Below, one piece after another: positions 7,770 through 15,717 of a DNA stretch of 64,000 nucleotides. The position numbers were made by a program, and so were the translations under genes. Location: contig JAXMBZ010000003.1 in assembly GCA_046349615.1 (NCBI GenBank), forward strand, positions 124,001 to 188,000. Reading direction: 5' to 3'. Under the pieces are notes generated by a model. That model did not search any database and had not been told where the DNA came from. It saw nothing but the letters and a program-made list of their open reading frames with translations. Within the stretch, counting starts at the first letter, position 1. Each line of letters opens with the position of its first letter. The DNA comes from JADJNY01 sp046349615. GTDB taxonomy: Bacteria > Planctomycetota > UBA1135 > GCA-002686595.

Positions 7770-9911
7770 ATGACCGATCCGATCCCGACCCAAGCCGAGC
7801 CCGTGTCGCCGTTCGGCACCCCCACCCCGCTCCCGCCCCGCCGGGAAGACCGCGCCGCCGCCGAGTCCCAGGCCGCCGAGACCGCCTCCGTCGAGGACGA
7901 GGTCGCGGACGCCGAGGGCGCGCTCGACCCCGCCGGCGAGGCCGCGCCCGCCGCGGCGTTCGCCGCGCTCGGGCTGCAGGCGGAGCTCGTGCGCGCGCTC
8001 GCCGGGCTCGGGTACGAGGAACCGACGCCGATCCAGAAGGAGTCGATCCCCGCGCTGCTCGCCGGGAGGGACCTCCTCGGTCAGGCCGCGACCGGCACGG
8101 GCAAGACGGCCGCGTTCGCGCTCCCGATGCTCCAGCGCGTCCTCGCGGAAGGCCGCGCGCGGCGCAACGCGCCGAAGGCGCTCGTGCTCGTCCCGACGCG
8201 CGAGCTCGCGATGCAGGTCGCCGAGGCGGTGCACAAGTACGGGAAGGAGCTCGAGCACCGCGTGCTCCCCATCTACGGCGGCCAGTCGATCGTGCAGCAA
8301 CTGCGCGCGCTCGACCGCGGGGTCGACATCGTCGTCGCGACGCCGGGGCGCGCGCTCGACCACCTCGAGCGCGGCACGCTCGAGCTCTCCGACGTGAAGC
8401 TCGTCGTGCTCGACGAGGCGGACGAGATGCTCGACATGGGCTTCGCGGAGGACCTCGAGGCGATCCTCGGACGCCTCCCGGAACGGCACCAGACGGCGCT
8501 CTTCTCCGCGACGCTCGCGCCGCGCATCCTCGCGATCGCGGAGCAGCACCTCGAGAACCCCGTGCGCATCTCGATCGCGCGCGAGCGTGCGGCGCCCGGC
8601 GCGCTGCCGCGCGTGCGCCAGGTCGCGTACGTCGTGCCGCGCGCGGTGAAGCCCGCGGCGCTCGCGCGCGTGCTCGACGCGGAGTCGCCCGCGTCGACGA
8701 TCGTGTTCTGTCGGACGCGCGTCGAGGTCGACGAGCTCACCGAGGCGATGAACGCGCACGGCTGGCGCGCGGAGGCGCTCCACGGCGGCTTCTCGCAAGA
8801 CCACCGCGACCGCGTGATGAAGCGCTTCCGCGGAGGCACGACGGACCTGCTCGTCGCGACGGACGTCGCGGCGCGCGGCCTCGACATCGACCACGTGACG
8901 CACGTCGTGAACTACGACGTGCCGACCGAGCCCGACGCGTACGTGCACCGGATCGGTCGCACGGGCCGCGCGGGGCGCGACGGCGTCGCGATCACGCTGC
9001 TCGAGCCGCGCGAGCAGCGGCTCTTGAAGCTCTTCCAGCGCGCGACGCAGCAGCCGATCCCGATCGAGCCGATGCCGACGCAGGACGACGTGCGCACGCG
9101 GCGCATGGAGGAGCTCAAGAAGCGCATCCGCGGCGCGGTGCTCGAGGGCGGCCTCGACGCGTTCCGCTCGATCGCGAAGGAGCTCTCGAGCGAGCTCGAT
9201 CCGCTCGACGTCGCCGCGGCGGCCGCGAAGCTCGTGCACCAGGCCGAGCACGCGACGGAGGACGAGGACGCGGGCCTCGACGTGCTGCTCCAACCGCAGC
9301 CGCGCCGCGACGAGCGCGGGAACGACCGGCGCTTCGAAGGCCGCGGCCGGTTCGACGGCGAACGCGCGGGCCCCGGGCGCTTCGACGCGCGCGGCGGCTT
9401 CGACGGCGGCGGCCGCGGACCGCGCCGCGAGTTCCACGACCGCGGCCCCGGCGGCCGCCCGCCGTTCGAGCGCGGACCGGACAACCGTCCGCCGCGCGAG
9501 CGCGGACCGATGGAGCGCGAGGCCTTCGAGCTCGGCGGCGGCCGCGAGCGCGGGCCGGACGCGGGCCGCGACTTCCGGGGCGGCGGCTTCGACCGGCGCG
9601 GAGGCGACGAGCGCGGCGGCTTCCGCCGCGGACGCGACTCCGGTCGCGGACCCGAGGCGCACGGCTTCGACAAAGCGCGCCTCTTCCTCGCGGCGGGCCG
9701 CATCGACAACATCCGCCCCGGCGACCTCGTCGGCGCGATCGCGAACGAGGCGGGCATCCCGGGCGAAGCGATCGGCGCGATCGAGATCCAGGACCGGTTC
9801 TCGATCGTCGAGGTGCCCGAGGACTTCGCCGACGACATCATCCAGGCGCTGCGGAACACGAAGATCCGCGGCCGCAAGGTGAACGTGCGCCGCGATCAGT
9901 TCGGGCGCTGA
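7770..9911 (+). CDS. deaD: DEAD-box ATP-dependent RNA helicase (DeaD/CsdA-like)
   Basis: 713 residues. After an acidic 60-residue N-terminus come the Q motif (YEEPTPIQ, 82-89), motif I ATGTGKT (107-113), PTREL, TPGR, the DEAD box (215-218), SAT (246-248) and, in the second RecA domain, ATDVAARGLDI and HRIGRTGR (about 396-403). Residues about 515-630 are a low-complexity arginine/glycine-rich tail with many RGG- and FDRR-like units. The last 75 residues (KARLFLAAGRIDNIRPGDLVG) are a DbpA/CsdA-type RNA-binding domain. This order matches DeaD, which unwinds RNA in ribosome assembly and cold adaptation. The RGG insert between helicase core and RNA-binding domain is longer than in Escherichia coli and may promote condensation with RNA. 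The ATG at 7770 is the first Met that precedes the family core. Confidence 0.93.
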   Translation: MTDPIPTQAEPVSPFGTPTPLPPRREDRAAAESQAAETASVEDEVADAEGALDPAGEAAPAAAFAALGLQAELVRALAGLGYEEPTPIQKESIPALLAGRDLLGQAATGTGKTAAFALPMLQRVLAEGRARRNAPKALVLVPTRELAMQVAEAVHKYGKELEHRVLPIYGGQSIVQQLRALDRGVDIVVATPGRALDHLERGTLELSDVKLVVLDEADEMLDMGFAEDLEAILGRLPERHQTALFSATLAPRILAIAEQHLENPVRISIARERAAPGALPRVRQVAYVVPRAVKPAALARVLDAESPASTIVFCRTRVEVDELTEAMNAHGWRAEALHGGFSQDHRDRVMKRFRGGTTDLLVATDVAARGLDIDHVTHVVNYDVPTEPDAYVHRIGRTGRAGRDGVAITLLEPREQRLLKLFQRATQQPIPIEPMPTQDDVRTRRMEELKKRIRGAVLEGGLDAFRSIAKELSSELDPLDVAAAAAKLVHQAEHATEDEDAGLDVLLQPQPRRDERGNDRRFEGRGRFDGERAGPGRFDARGGFDGGGRGPRREFHDRGPGGRPPFERGPDNRPPRERGPMEREAFELGGGRERGPDAGRDFRGGGFDRRGGDERGGFRRGRDSGRGPEAHGFDKARLFLAAGRIDNIRPGDLVGAIANEAGIPGEAIGAIEIQDRFSIVEVPEDFADDIIQALRNTKIRGRKVNVRRDQFGR

Positions 9912-9925
9912 GCGGCGGCGAACGG

Positions 9926-9944
9926 GCCGCGATCCGATCGCGGC
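9926..9944 (+). terminator. Hairpin downstream of helicase gene
   Basis: Perfect 8-bp stem GCCGCGAT/ATCGCGGC with a 3-nt loop, 14 bp after the helicase stop. There is no T-tract, so it could act in Rho-dependent or weak termination or protect the 3' end. Confidence 0.4.
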
Positions 9945-10126
9945 GCCAAACGCCTGCGAGCGTGCGCTGCGCTCCGCCCGGGCGCAAAGCGCGCGCGAAC
10001 CTGCGTCGCGAGCCGTTCGGAGGCGGAGCGAGTGCGAACGCGCGTGGCGATCCACTCGGGCACCCGGCGGCGCCCCGATTGAGCGCCGCGGGAAGGCGAG
10101 CGCTGCGCCCGGCCGGCCGGGCGCAG

Positions 10127-10132
10127 TAGACT
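10127..10132 (+). promoter_or_regulatory. Putative -10 element, leaderless configuration
   Basis: TAGACT ends 7 nt before the ATG at 10140. Transcription should therefore start at or next to the A of the start codon, leaving no room for a ribosome binding site. Confidence 0.5.
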
Positions 10133-10139
10133 CGGCACC

Positions 10140-10559
10140 ATGGAGCCGCGACCTCCGCTCAAGGTGCACGAGCCCGAAGTCCTGCCGCCCGCGCGCGACG
10201 CGGCGGAAGAGCCGGGCTCGTCGCGACCGCCGACGAGCGCTCCGCCGTCCGCCGCGCAGGGCCCGCCGTCGCTCCTCCACGCCGCGACCGCCGGCTTCGC
10301 GATCACGAAGCAGAAGAAGCTCGCGGCGCTCGTGATCGCCGGCATCTCCGACGCGATCTCGGTGTTCGCCGAGTTCGCGCCGCCGATCCAGTGGGCCGTC
10401 GACCTCGCGACCGCGCTCCTCCTGTTCGCGCTGCTCGGCTTCCGCTGGCAACTGCTCCCCGTGCTCGTGATGGAAGCGATCCCCGGCCTCGCGGCGTTCC
10501 CGACGTGGGTGCTCGTCGTCGGCCTGCTCGCGACGACGACGCCGACGCGCAAGGAATGA
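10140..10559 (+). CDS. Small integral membrane protein of unknown function
   Basis: 139 residues. The first 45 are Pro/Ser/Glu-rich and probably disordered. Residues about 50-130 hold two to three hydrophobic helices (KLAALVIAGISDAISVF, WAVDLATALLLFALLGF, LLPVLVMEAIPGLAAF plus WVLVVGLLAT). There are no motifs of a known enzyme or transporter. Charged residues at both ends suggest a cytoplasmic N-terminus. It has its own promoter-like hexamer directly before the start and is followed after 83 bp by a DUF3253 gene in the same direction. I do not recognise the family. Confidence 0.7.
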   Translation: MEPRPPLKVHEPEVLPPARDAAEEPGSSRPPTSAPPSAAQGPPSLLHAATAGFAITKQKKLAALVIAGISDAISVFAEFAPPIQWAVDLATALLLFALLGFRWQLLPVLVMEAIPGLAAFPTWVLVVGLLATTTPTRKE

Positions 10560-10642
10560 GCGGCACGCGCTCGACGCTCGCACGTGAACGGAGCGCGTGT
10601 CATCCTGCGCCGGATCGCCCGTCCCCGACGCCACCGAACTCC

Positions 10643-10951
10643 ATGCACCGCACGCTCAAGCCCGAGAACGAACGCAAGCTCACCGAGCTCCTCACCACGA
10701 TGATCGGCGAGCTGCGGGGCAAGGCCTCGATCGGCCCCGCCGACGTCGCGCGTCGCTTCGACGCGGAGAACTGGAAGCGGTGGATGGAGGACGTGAAGGC
10801 GCTCGCGCACCGTCTCTCCGAAGCGGGCGCGCTCGAGGTGACGCGCCACGGCAAACCGATCACGACGTGGCCGTGGCGCGGGGTGATTCGGTTCCGGCGG
10901 GTGCAGCCCAAGGCGAGCGCGAGCCCGTCCGAATCGCCGAGAGCCGAGTGA
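10643..10951 (+). CDS. DUF3253 winged-helix-like protein
   Basis: 102 residues. The pattern (helix, KASIGPADVARRF, WKRWMEDVKALAHRLSEAGALEVT, HGKPI, RGVIRFRR) matches DUF3253. In that family the RGxIR ending and the PxDVAR motif are conserved and the fold is a small winged helix. Its biochemical role is not known. The start at 10643 was chosen because residues encoded upstream are low-complexity and MHRTLKPENE begins the conserved helix. The C-terminus adds a Ser/Pro tail. It converges on dapD, with a shared hairpin between the two stops. Confidence 0.8.
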   Translation: MHRTLKPENERKLTELLTTMIGELRGKASIGPADVARRFDAENWKRWMEDVKALAHRLSEAGALEVTRHGKPITTWPWRGVIRFRRVQPKASASPSESPRAE

Positions 10952-10957
10952 AGCGCT

Positions 10958-10978
10958 CGCGCCGCTGCACGCGGCGCG
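10958..10978. terminator. Bidirectional hairpin between convergent genes
   Basis: Perfect 8-bp stem CGCGCCGC/GCGGCGCG around a 5-nt loop. It lies between the stop of the DUF3253 gene (10951) and the stop of dapD (10982), so it could serve both strands. No U-tract. Confidence 0.45.
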
Positions 10979-10981
10979 TCT

Positions 10982-11806
10982 TCACCGCAACGCGTCCTCG
11001 AGCGCCGTCGCGCGGTCGGTCTTCTCGTCGCGGTACTTCACGATGAGCGCGCACGCGACGTGCAGACCGTGCGTCGCGCCCCAGACGTCGGTGAGGCCCT
11101 TCCGCGGCACGGGTCTCGACCCCGGCACGACGACCGCGCGCTCGGGGATCTCGAGCGGCGCCTCGCGCGTGCCGCGCAGCTCACGTTGGTTCACGACGTC
11201 GTACACGACCGTCCCCGACGCGAGGATCGTCCCCGCCGCGAGCACGGCGCCCTTGCGCAGGAGCACGCCCTCGTACACGCCGCAGTTCCCGCCGACGAAG
11301 CAGTCGTCCTCGACGATCACGGGCCGCGCGTTCGCGGGCTCGAGCACGCCGCCGATCTGCGCGGCGGCGGAGACGTGCACGCGCTCGCCGATCTGCGCGC
11401 ACGAACCGACGAGCGCGTGGCTGTCGATCATCGTGCCCGCGCCGATCGACGCGCCGACGTTGACGTAGCACGGCGGCATGAGCACGCAGGTCGGCGCCAC
11501 GAACGCGCCGCGGCGCACGGCGGAGCCGCCGGGGACGACGCGCACGTTCTGCTCGGCGGTCCAGCGGCGCACGTCGAAGGGCTCCTTGTCGCGGAAGACG
11601 CTCGGCCCGGAGCTCGGCGCGCACTCGAGGCCCTTCGCGACGACGCCGCTCGCGCGGAAGAGCGCCAGGATCTCCTCCTTCACCCAGCCGTGGACGCGCC
11701 AAACGCCGTCCGCGCCGCGTTCGGCGACGCGCACCGCGCCCGACTCGAGCGCGTCGAGCAGCGCCGTGCCCGTGATCCTGGTTTCGCTCGATGTGCTGCC
11801 CGCCAT
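10982..11806 (-). CDS. dapD: Tetrahydrodipicolinate N-succinyltransferase
   Basis: 274 residues, the usual DapD length. It transfers succinyl from succinyl-CoA to 2,3,4,5-tetrahydrodipicolinate in the succinylase branch of lysine and meso-diaminopimelate synthesis. An alpha-helical N-terminal domain (TGTALLDALESGAVRVAE, VHGWVKEEILALFR) is followed by a left-handed beta-helix of hexapeptide repeats (AFVAPTCVLMPPCYVNVGA, IGAGTMIDSHALVGSCAQIG, VEDDCFVGGNCGVYEG). The C-terminus ends IVKYRDEKTDRAT, as in the family. A TAGACT -10 lies 36 nt upstream and GGAGGGA gives a ribosome binding site, so this gene has an ordinary leader. It indicates diaminopimelate synthesis and hence probably peptidoglycan. 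Confidence 0.95.
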   Translation of the reverse strand: MAGSTSSETRITGTALLDALESGAVRVAERGADGVWRVHGWVKEEILALFRASGVVAKGLECAPSSGPSVFRDKEPFDVRRWTAEQNVRVVPGGSAVRRGAFVAPTCVLMPPCYVNVGASIGAGTMIDSHALVGSCAQIGERVHVSAAAQIGGVLEPANARPVIVEDDCFVGGNCGVYEGVLLRKGAVLAAGTILASGTVVYDVVNQRELRGTREAPLEIPERAVVVPGSRPVPRKGLTDVWGATHGLHVACALIVKYRDEKTDRATALEDALR

Positions 11807-11842
11807 GCTGCGTGCTCCCTCCGCGTCCGAACGCGGGCGCGC

Positions 11843-11848
11843 AGTCTA
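11843..11848 (-). promoter_or_regulatory. Putative -10 element of dapD
   Basis: TAGACT on the minus strand, 36 nt before the dapD ATG, with a GGAGGGA Shine-Dalgarno between them. Confidence 0.45.
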
Positions 11849-12011
11849 GGGAGCCGTAGGAGCGCGCGCCAAGCTCGACGCGTGGCGCGTCGACGGGCTC
11901 GGAGCTCGACCTCGCCGCGGGCGAACGCGAGCACCGCGCTCGGTCGCCGACGTCGGAGCGTTCCATCCCGCCGACGCCCGCGGCGCGCTGTCCGTGCCGC
12001 GCGCGACAGCC

Positions 12012-12017
12012 TAGAAT
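12012..12017 (+). promoter_or_regulatory. Putative -10 element, leaderless configuration
   Basis: TAGAAT within GCCTAGAAT, 9 nt before the ATG at 12027. The expected start of transcription falls within a few bases of the start codon. Confidence 0.5.
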
Positions 12018-12026
12018 CCGCGCCCC

Positions 12027-12473
12027 ATGCCCACCGCCGCGCCGAGCTCCTCGTCCTCCGAACGCGCTGCGGGACCGCGCACGTGGCGCATGCTCGTCGG
12101 TCTCGCCGCGCTCGCGACGATCGGCTTCATCGTGTTCTCCGTGCTGCGCGACCCGCGCACGGCGGATGCGCGTCCCGGCCCGTTCGCGATCGAGTGCTTC
12201 GCGCCGAAGGGCGCTGTCGCTCGCTTCTCGGAGTTCCGCGGCCGCGGCGCGAAGCCGCCGGGCGGCTGGTTCCGCTTCGAGTGCTTCGACGCGACGAAGC
12301 CGCCGGACGCGCCCGCGGTGCTCGTGAACGACCATCGCCTCGAAACGGTGTGGACGCCGACGCAGACGGAGCTCCTGACGCTCCCCACGCACGTGCGCTG
12401 GCGCATCAGCGCGGTGAGCGCGGACGGGAAGGTGCTCGACTCGAAGGAGTGCGAGGCGACGCGGGCGCAGTGA
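12027..12473 (+). CDS. Membrane-anchored hypothetical protein
   Basis: 148 residues. A Ser-rich N-terminus precedes one membrane helix (MLVGLAALATIGFIVFSVL, residues about 24-42), so residues 45-148 are probably extracytoplasmic. That part contains two similar FRFECFxxxK / FAIECFAPK units and looks like a small beta domain. The end, VSADGKVLDSKECEATRAQ, is repeated in decayed form 320 bp downstream, evidence of an old tandem duplication. I do not recognise a family. Start and direction are supported by the hexamer just before the ATG. Confidence 0.7.
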   Translation: MPTAAPSSSSSERAAGPRTWRMLVGLAALATIGFIVFSVLRDPRTADARPGPFAIECFAPKGAVARFSEFRGRGAKPPGGWFRFECFDATKPPDAPAVLVNDHRLETVWTPTQTELLTLPTHVRWRISAVSADGKVLDSKECEATRAQ

Positions 12474-12604
12474 CGCGGGGAATCGCTCCGCGCGAGGCGC
12501 TCCGCGCGCTCACGACCGCGCCGACGGACACTCGCTCGACCGAACGCGCACGGCGTTCCCGAACTTGATTCGGGAACCTTCCTGAGCCGAGTGTTCCGAG
12601 ACCC

Positions 12605-12845
12605 GTGACGGGTGGAGCTCGCGACGAAGGCGAACCGCGTCCTGTGTTCCATGCCGGCGAGCCTCGAGCGCGAGTTCGAGGGCAGGTCTTGCACCAACGC
12701 GCTCGACGCGCAGGAGCAGCGAGGGGTCACGGGCGAGCGGAGTTCACGCTCGGCTCCGCGACTCACCGAGCGGGTGGACCTGTCCGCGTCGCGATGAGCG
12801 CGGACGGGAAGGGACTCGATCGGAATGCGTGCGAGGCGCGAGGGC
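12605..12845 (+). pseudogene. Decayed duplicate of the 12027 gene
   Basis: The plus strand here resembles the C-terminal half of the preceding gene. The frame ending near 12845 reads MSADGKGLDRNACEA against VSADGKVLDSKECEA in the intact gene, and the matching bases (GAGCGCGGACGGGAAG) are nearly identical. Upstream similarity is weaker and changes frame, and no start or membrane segment remains. This is best read as a frameshifted, truncated tandem copy. Exact borders are uncertain. Confidence 0.5.
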
Positions 12846-12876
12846 GCCGGACGGTGACGGCCAATCGCACGGCCGA

Positions 12877-13467
12877 CTACTTCTCCGCGGGACCCACGAA
12901 TTGAAGGAGATCCATCACGTGGGTCGGCAAGCAAATGGGCGCACCAACGATCGGAGGTTCACAAGCCAACTGGATCTTGCGGAAGTACACGATTGCCTGG
13001 GGATCCAAGCCAGAATCGGTCCCACGCGCATAGATTTCACCCTCGGGGATGATGGCGAGAACCCTCTGCTTCGCACTCGTGACGACTCCGCACATACCGG
13101 GCGGCATGGCTTCTCTCTCGATCAGGGGCCTGCATTCCTTGCGGTAGACGACGACACAACCAGGGCACTCTGTGTGCTGTCGAATCCAGTCGAGGTGAGC
13201 ACGATCCGAGTCCTCGTCGAGCACCAGCCTCGAGTCCAACCACAACGTGCACGTGTCGAACGTGACTCGATAGAGCGATTCATATTCGCGAACGTAGCGT
13301 TCGTCGTCATCGCAGGCGCCGACGACCAGCAGGCAAGAGCAGAACAAGGCCGTTCGGCCGATGGTGAGAAGACGAAGGCGAGGCCAGTGGTGATGCGCCG
13401 AACGCAGGAGAATCCCCCCGCGGCGAAAGAGCTCATGCCCGTCCAGCACCATGTTCTCCATCCTCAT
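12877..13467 (-). CDS. Lower-GC hypothetical lipoprotein
   Basis: 196 residues from the ATG at 13467; starts at 13497 (GTG) and 13461 are also possible. A hydrophobic stretch LFCSCLLVVGAC followed by DDD resembles a lipoprotein signal, though the n-region before it (about 40 residues) is unusually long. The mature part has seven or more cysteines (for example HTECPGCVVVYRKECRP and ACEPPIVGAPICLP), which suggests disulfides and export. The coding DNA is visibly poorer in G+C and its codon use is less biased than all neighbours, a sign of recent acquisition. No family recognised. Confidence 0.6.
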   Translation of the reverse strand: MRMENMVLDGHELFRRGGILLRSAHHHWPRLRLLTIGRTALFCSCLLVVGACDDDERYVREYESLYRVTFDTCTLWLDSRLVLDEDSDRAHLDWIRQHTECPGCVVVYRKECRPLIEREAMPPGMCGVVTSAKQRVLAIIPEGEIYARGTDSGLDPQAIVYFRKIQLACEPPIVGAPICLPTHVMDLLQFVGPAEK

Positions 13468-13636
13468 TCCTCGCCACGCGTTCCCTCCGTAGGCCACGCA
13501 TCTTCCAACACTAAGGAATGCCCCTCGCGGATGAAAGGAGAGAAGGGCACGCGGCGAACGTCACGCGGTGCCGACGGTGTGAGGCTAGGTCGCACGACGC
13601 ACTGCGACGCGCGGACGAGCGTGCCCGACGCGTCGT

Positions 13637-14653
13637 TCACTTCGCATCCACCCGCGCCAACGCCCACCGCGCCGCGCGTTCGTACTCCGCCGCCGCGCGC
13701 TCGAGGTCCTGCTTCTCGACCTTCTCGTGGTCCGTGTGCGCGTCGAGGATCGAGCCCGGGCCGATCAGCAGCGGCCGGCCCCACCGCGACAGATGCGGCA
13801 CGTCCGTGCCGAACGCGATCGCGATGCCTTCGTCGCCCTCGGGCACGACGAACTCGATCGGAGGGTAGGCCTTCGCATGCAGCGCGAGCTTCACGTGCGG
13901 GCCGAGGCAGCGCTCGATGCGCGCCTGCACGCGCTCCACCGGCTCGACCGTGCGCACGAAGATCTCCGCTTCCGCCTCCGCCGCGACGACGTTCGCCGCG
14001 ACGCCGCCGTGGATCTGTCCGACGTTGACCGTGCCCGCGCCGAGCACCGGGTGGCTCCCCCACGACTCGCTGAGCAACCGGTGCGCGCAGTGCACGAGCT
14101 CGTGCACCGCCGACGGTCCGACGTTCTGCGAGCTGTGCCCCGCGACGCCCTTCGCCGCGAGCTTCGCCTTGAACGTCCCCTTCCCCGCCGCGACGTAGCG
14201 CAGGTCCGTCGGCTCGCCGACGATCGTGAACGCCGGGTCCCACGGCTCCGCGAGTCGCGCGTTCGCGAGCGTCGCCCCCGCGCTGTCCGTCTCCTCGCCC
14301 GCCGTGAAGAGCAGCCCGACGCGGTCCTCGCCGCTCGCGAGCAAGCGCTCGACCGCCGCGAGCATCGCGACCGCCGGCCCCTTCGCGTCGCACGCGCCGC
14401 GTCCGTGGATCGTCGTCCGCTCCTCGCGCACGCCGAAGTAGGGCGGCACCGTGTCGAGGTGCGTGCAGAACACGACGCGCGGCTTCCCGGCGCGCGCGAG
14501 CACGTTGGAACGGCCGGGCGAGAGCTCCTGGCGCTCGACGCCGAGGCCCATCTGCGACAAACGTCGTTGGAGGGCGTCGCCGTAGCTCCCCTCGTCGCCG
14601 GTGATGGAAGGGATCGCGATCCAATCGCACAACGTTCGGAACCAGGGCTGCAT
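13637..14653 (-). CDS. M20-family metallopeptidase (ArgE/DapE-like)
   Basis: 338 residues. Zinc ligands and catalytic residues of the M20 family are all visible: THLDT (His65, Asp67), GRGACDAKG (Asp89 bridging), GEET (catalytic Glu120 and ligand Glu121), VGEPT, and a terminal DAHTDHEKV histidine. The insert around residues 160-260 is the dimerisation domain (GVAGHSSQN). Members deacylate N-acyl amino acids or dipeptides. ArgE (acetylornithine), DapE and LysK-type hydrolases look alike, so the substrate is open. DapE is tempting because dapD is close, but the length and the THLDTVPP pattern fit ArgE/LysK at least as well. The ATG at 14653 begins the conserved core. Confidence 0.88.
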   Translation of the reverse strand: MQPWFRTLCDWIAIPSITGDEGSYGDALQRRLSQMGLGVERQELSPGRSNVLARAGKPRVVFCTHLDTVPPYFGVREERTTIHGRGACDAKGPAVAMLAAVERLLASGEDRVGLLFTAGEETDSAGATLANARLAEPWDPAFTIVGEPTDLRYVAAGKGTFKAKLAAKGVAGHSSQNVGPSAVHELVHCAHRLLSESWGSHPVLGAGTVNVGQIHGGVAANVVAAEAEAEIFVRTVEPVERVQARIERCLGPHVKLALHAKAYPPIEFVVPEGDEGIAIAFGTDVPHLSRWGRPLLIGPGSILDAHTDHEKVEKQDLERAAAEYERAARWALARVDAK

Positions 14654-14676
14654 GTTCGGCGTCTCGGGTTCTGCGT

Positions 14677-14682
14677 AGTCTA
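14677..14682 (-). promoter_or_regulatory. Putative -10 element of M20 peptidase gene
   Basis: TAGACT in the context GCCTAGACT on the minus strand, 23 nt before the ATG at 14653. Confidence 0.45.
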
Positions 14683-14829
14683 GGCGCCCGCCGCGCTCGG
14701 GAGCACGCTCCCGTGCGAGGTTCTCCGCCGCACGCCGCGACCCGCGACTCGAACGCCTCGAGCTCGATTCCACGAGCCTCGGGCGGCGGGCTCGAGCGCG
14801 CGCACCGCCCTCACCCGCGAAACGAAACC

Positions 14830-15636
14830 ATGCTCCTCCCGATCGTCCTCGCCCTCACGCCCGTCCAGGACCCGAGCCCCTTCGCCGCGCTCCGCGCGCG
14901 CTACGAAAAGGCGTACGAAGCGCGCGACCGCGCCGCGTGCCTCGCGCTGTGGAAGGAGGTCGGCGAGCTCGTCCTCCCGCTGATCGACGCGGACCTCGAA
15001 GGCAGCTTGAAGCTGATCGAGACGAGCGCGACCCCCGACCTCGCGCGCGTGAAGGCGATGCGCGCGCGGGCGCTCTGGGGCGCGGAGCTCGCGAGCGAGG
15101 CGACGGGGTCGCCGCTGTTCGCCGACTACGCGTCCGCGTTCGTCGGGTGGAAGGCCGAGGAAGCGCAGACGTTCCGCGCGGGCCAGAAGGCGTACCACGA
15201 CGCGGGCCAGCTCCTGAAGAAGGGCGACGCGCGCGCCGCGCTCGATCAGGCGGAGTCGTGCGCGCTGCGCGCCGAGTCGCTCGGCGACTGGTGGGGCGCC
15301 GCGATGGGCCACGAGGCGCGCGGGCGCGCATTGCAGGCGCTCGCACGCGTCGACGAGGCGCTCGACGCGTGGTCGAAGGCGCGCTGGATCCAACACGGGA
15401 TCGGGCTCCTCTCCGACGAGCTCGACTCCGTGCACCACGTCGCCGACCTCTGCTACGCGAAGAACTGGAACGAGCGCGCGCTCGTCGCGGCGAAGCAGGG
15501 CGTGCGGCTCGCGAGAGAGCTCGGAGCGAAGGACGCGCTCGTCGCGCTGCTCGAACGCGAAGCCCAGGTCGAGGAACGCCTCGGCGACGCCGACGCCGCG
15601 AAGGCGACGAAGCACGCGCTCGAGCAGGCGCGGTGA
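14830..15636 (+). CDS. Secreted TPR-like helical repeat protein
   Basis: 268 residues. A short signal peptide (MLLPIVLALTPVQD) is followed by an all-helical region of alanine-rich repeats such as AGQLLKKGDARAALDQAESC, WWGAAMGHEARGRALQALAR and VHHVADLCYAKNWNERALVAAKQG. These have the spacing of tetratricopeptide repeats. No catalytic motif is present, so a protein-binding role in the periplasm is inferred. The stop codon abuts the left arm of a perfect inverted repeat. The gene is divergent from the M20 peptidase. Confidence 0.7.
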   Translation: MLLPIVLALTPVQDPSPFAALRARYEKAYEARDRAACLALWKEVGELVLPLIDADLEGSLKLIETSATPDLARVKAMRARALWGAELASEATGSPLFADYASAFVGWKAEEAQTFRAGQKAYHDAGQLLKKGDARAALDQAESCALRAESLGDWWGAAMGHEARGRALQALARVDEALDAWSKARWIQHGIGLLSDELDSVHHVADLCYAKNWNERALVAAKQGVRLARELGAKDALVALLEREAQVEERLGDADAAKATKHALEQAR

Positions 15637-15717
15637 TACGGAGTCAGGCCGTTTTTTCAACCGATTCGCGCCGGGTGCGACGCTGCGAATCGGTTGAAAA
15701 AACGGCCTGACTCCGTA
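15637..15717. repeat. Perfect 33-bp-arm inverted repeat between convergent stops
   Basis: The arms 15637-15669 and 15685-15717 are exact reverse complements separated by 15 nt. Each outer end starts TACGGAGTCAGGCCG and is followed inward by TTTTTTCAACCGATTCGC. The element fills the gap between the two convergent stop codons (TGA 15634-15636 and, on the minus strand, TAG 15718-15720) with no spare base. It would form a very stable cruciform or RNA hairpin. Bidirectional terminator or a REP/MITE-like mobile palindrome are both possible. Confidence 0.9.

Noticed and set aside
15637..15717. Inverted repeat as terminal repeats of an insertion sequence
   Set aside because: Only 15 nt lie between the arms, so no transposase can be encoded. 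A palindromic REP/MITE-like element or terminator fits better.
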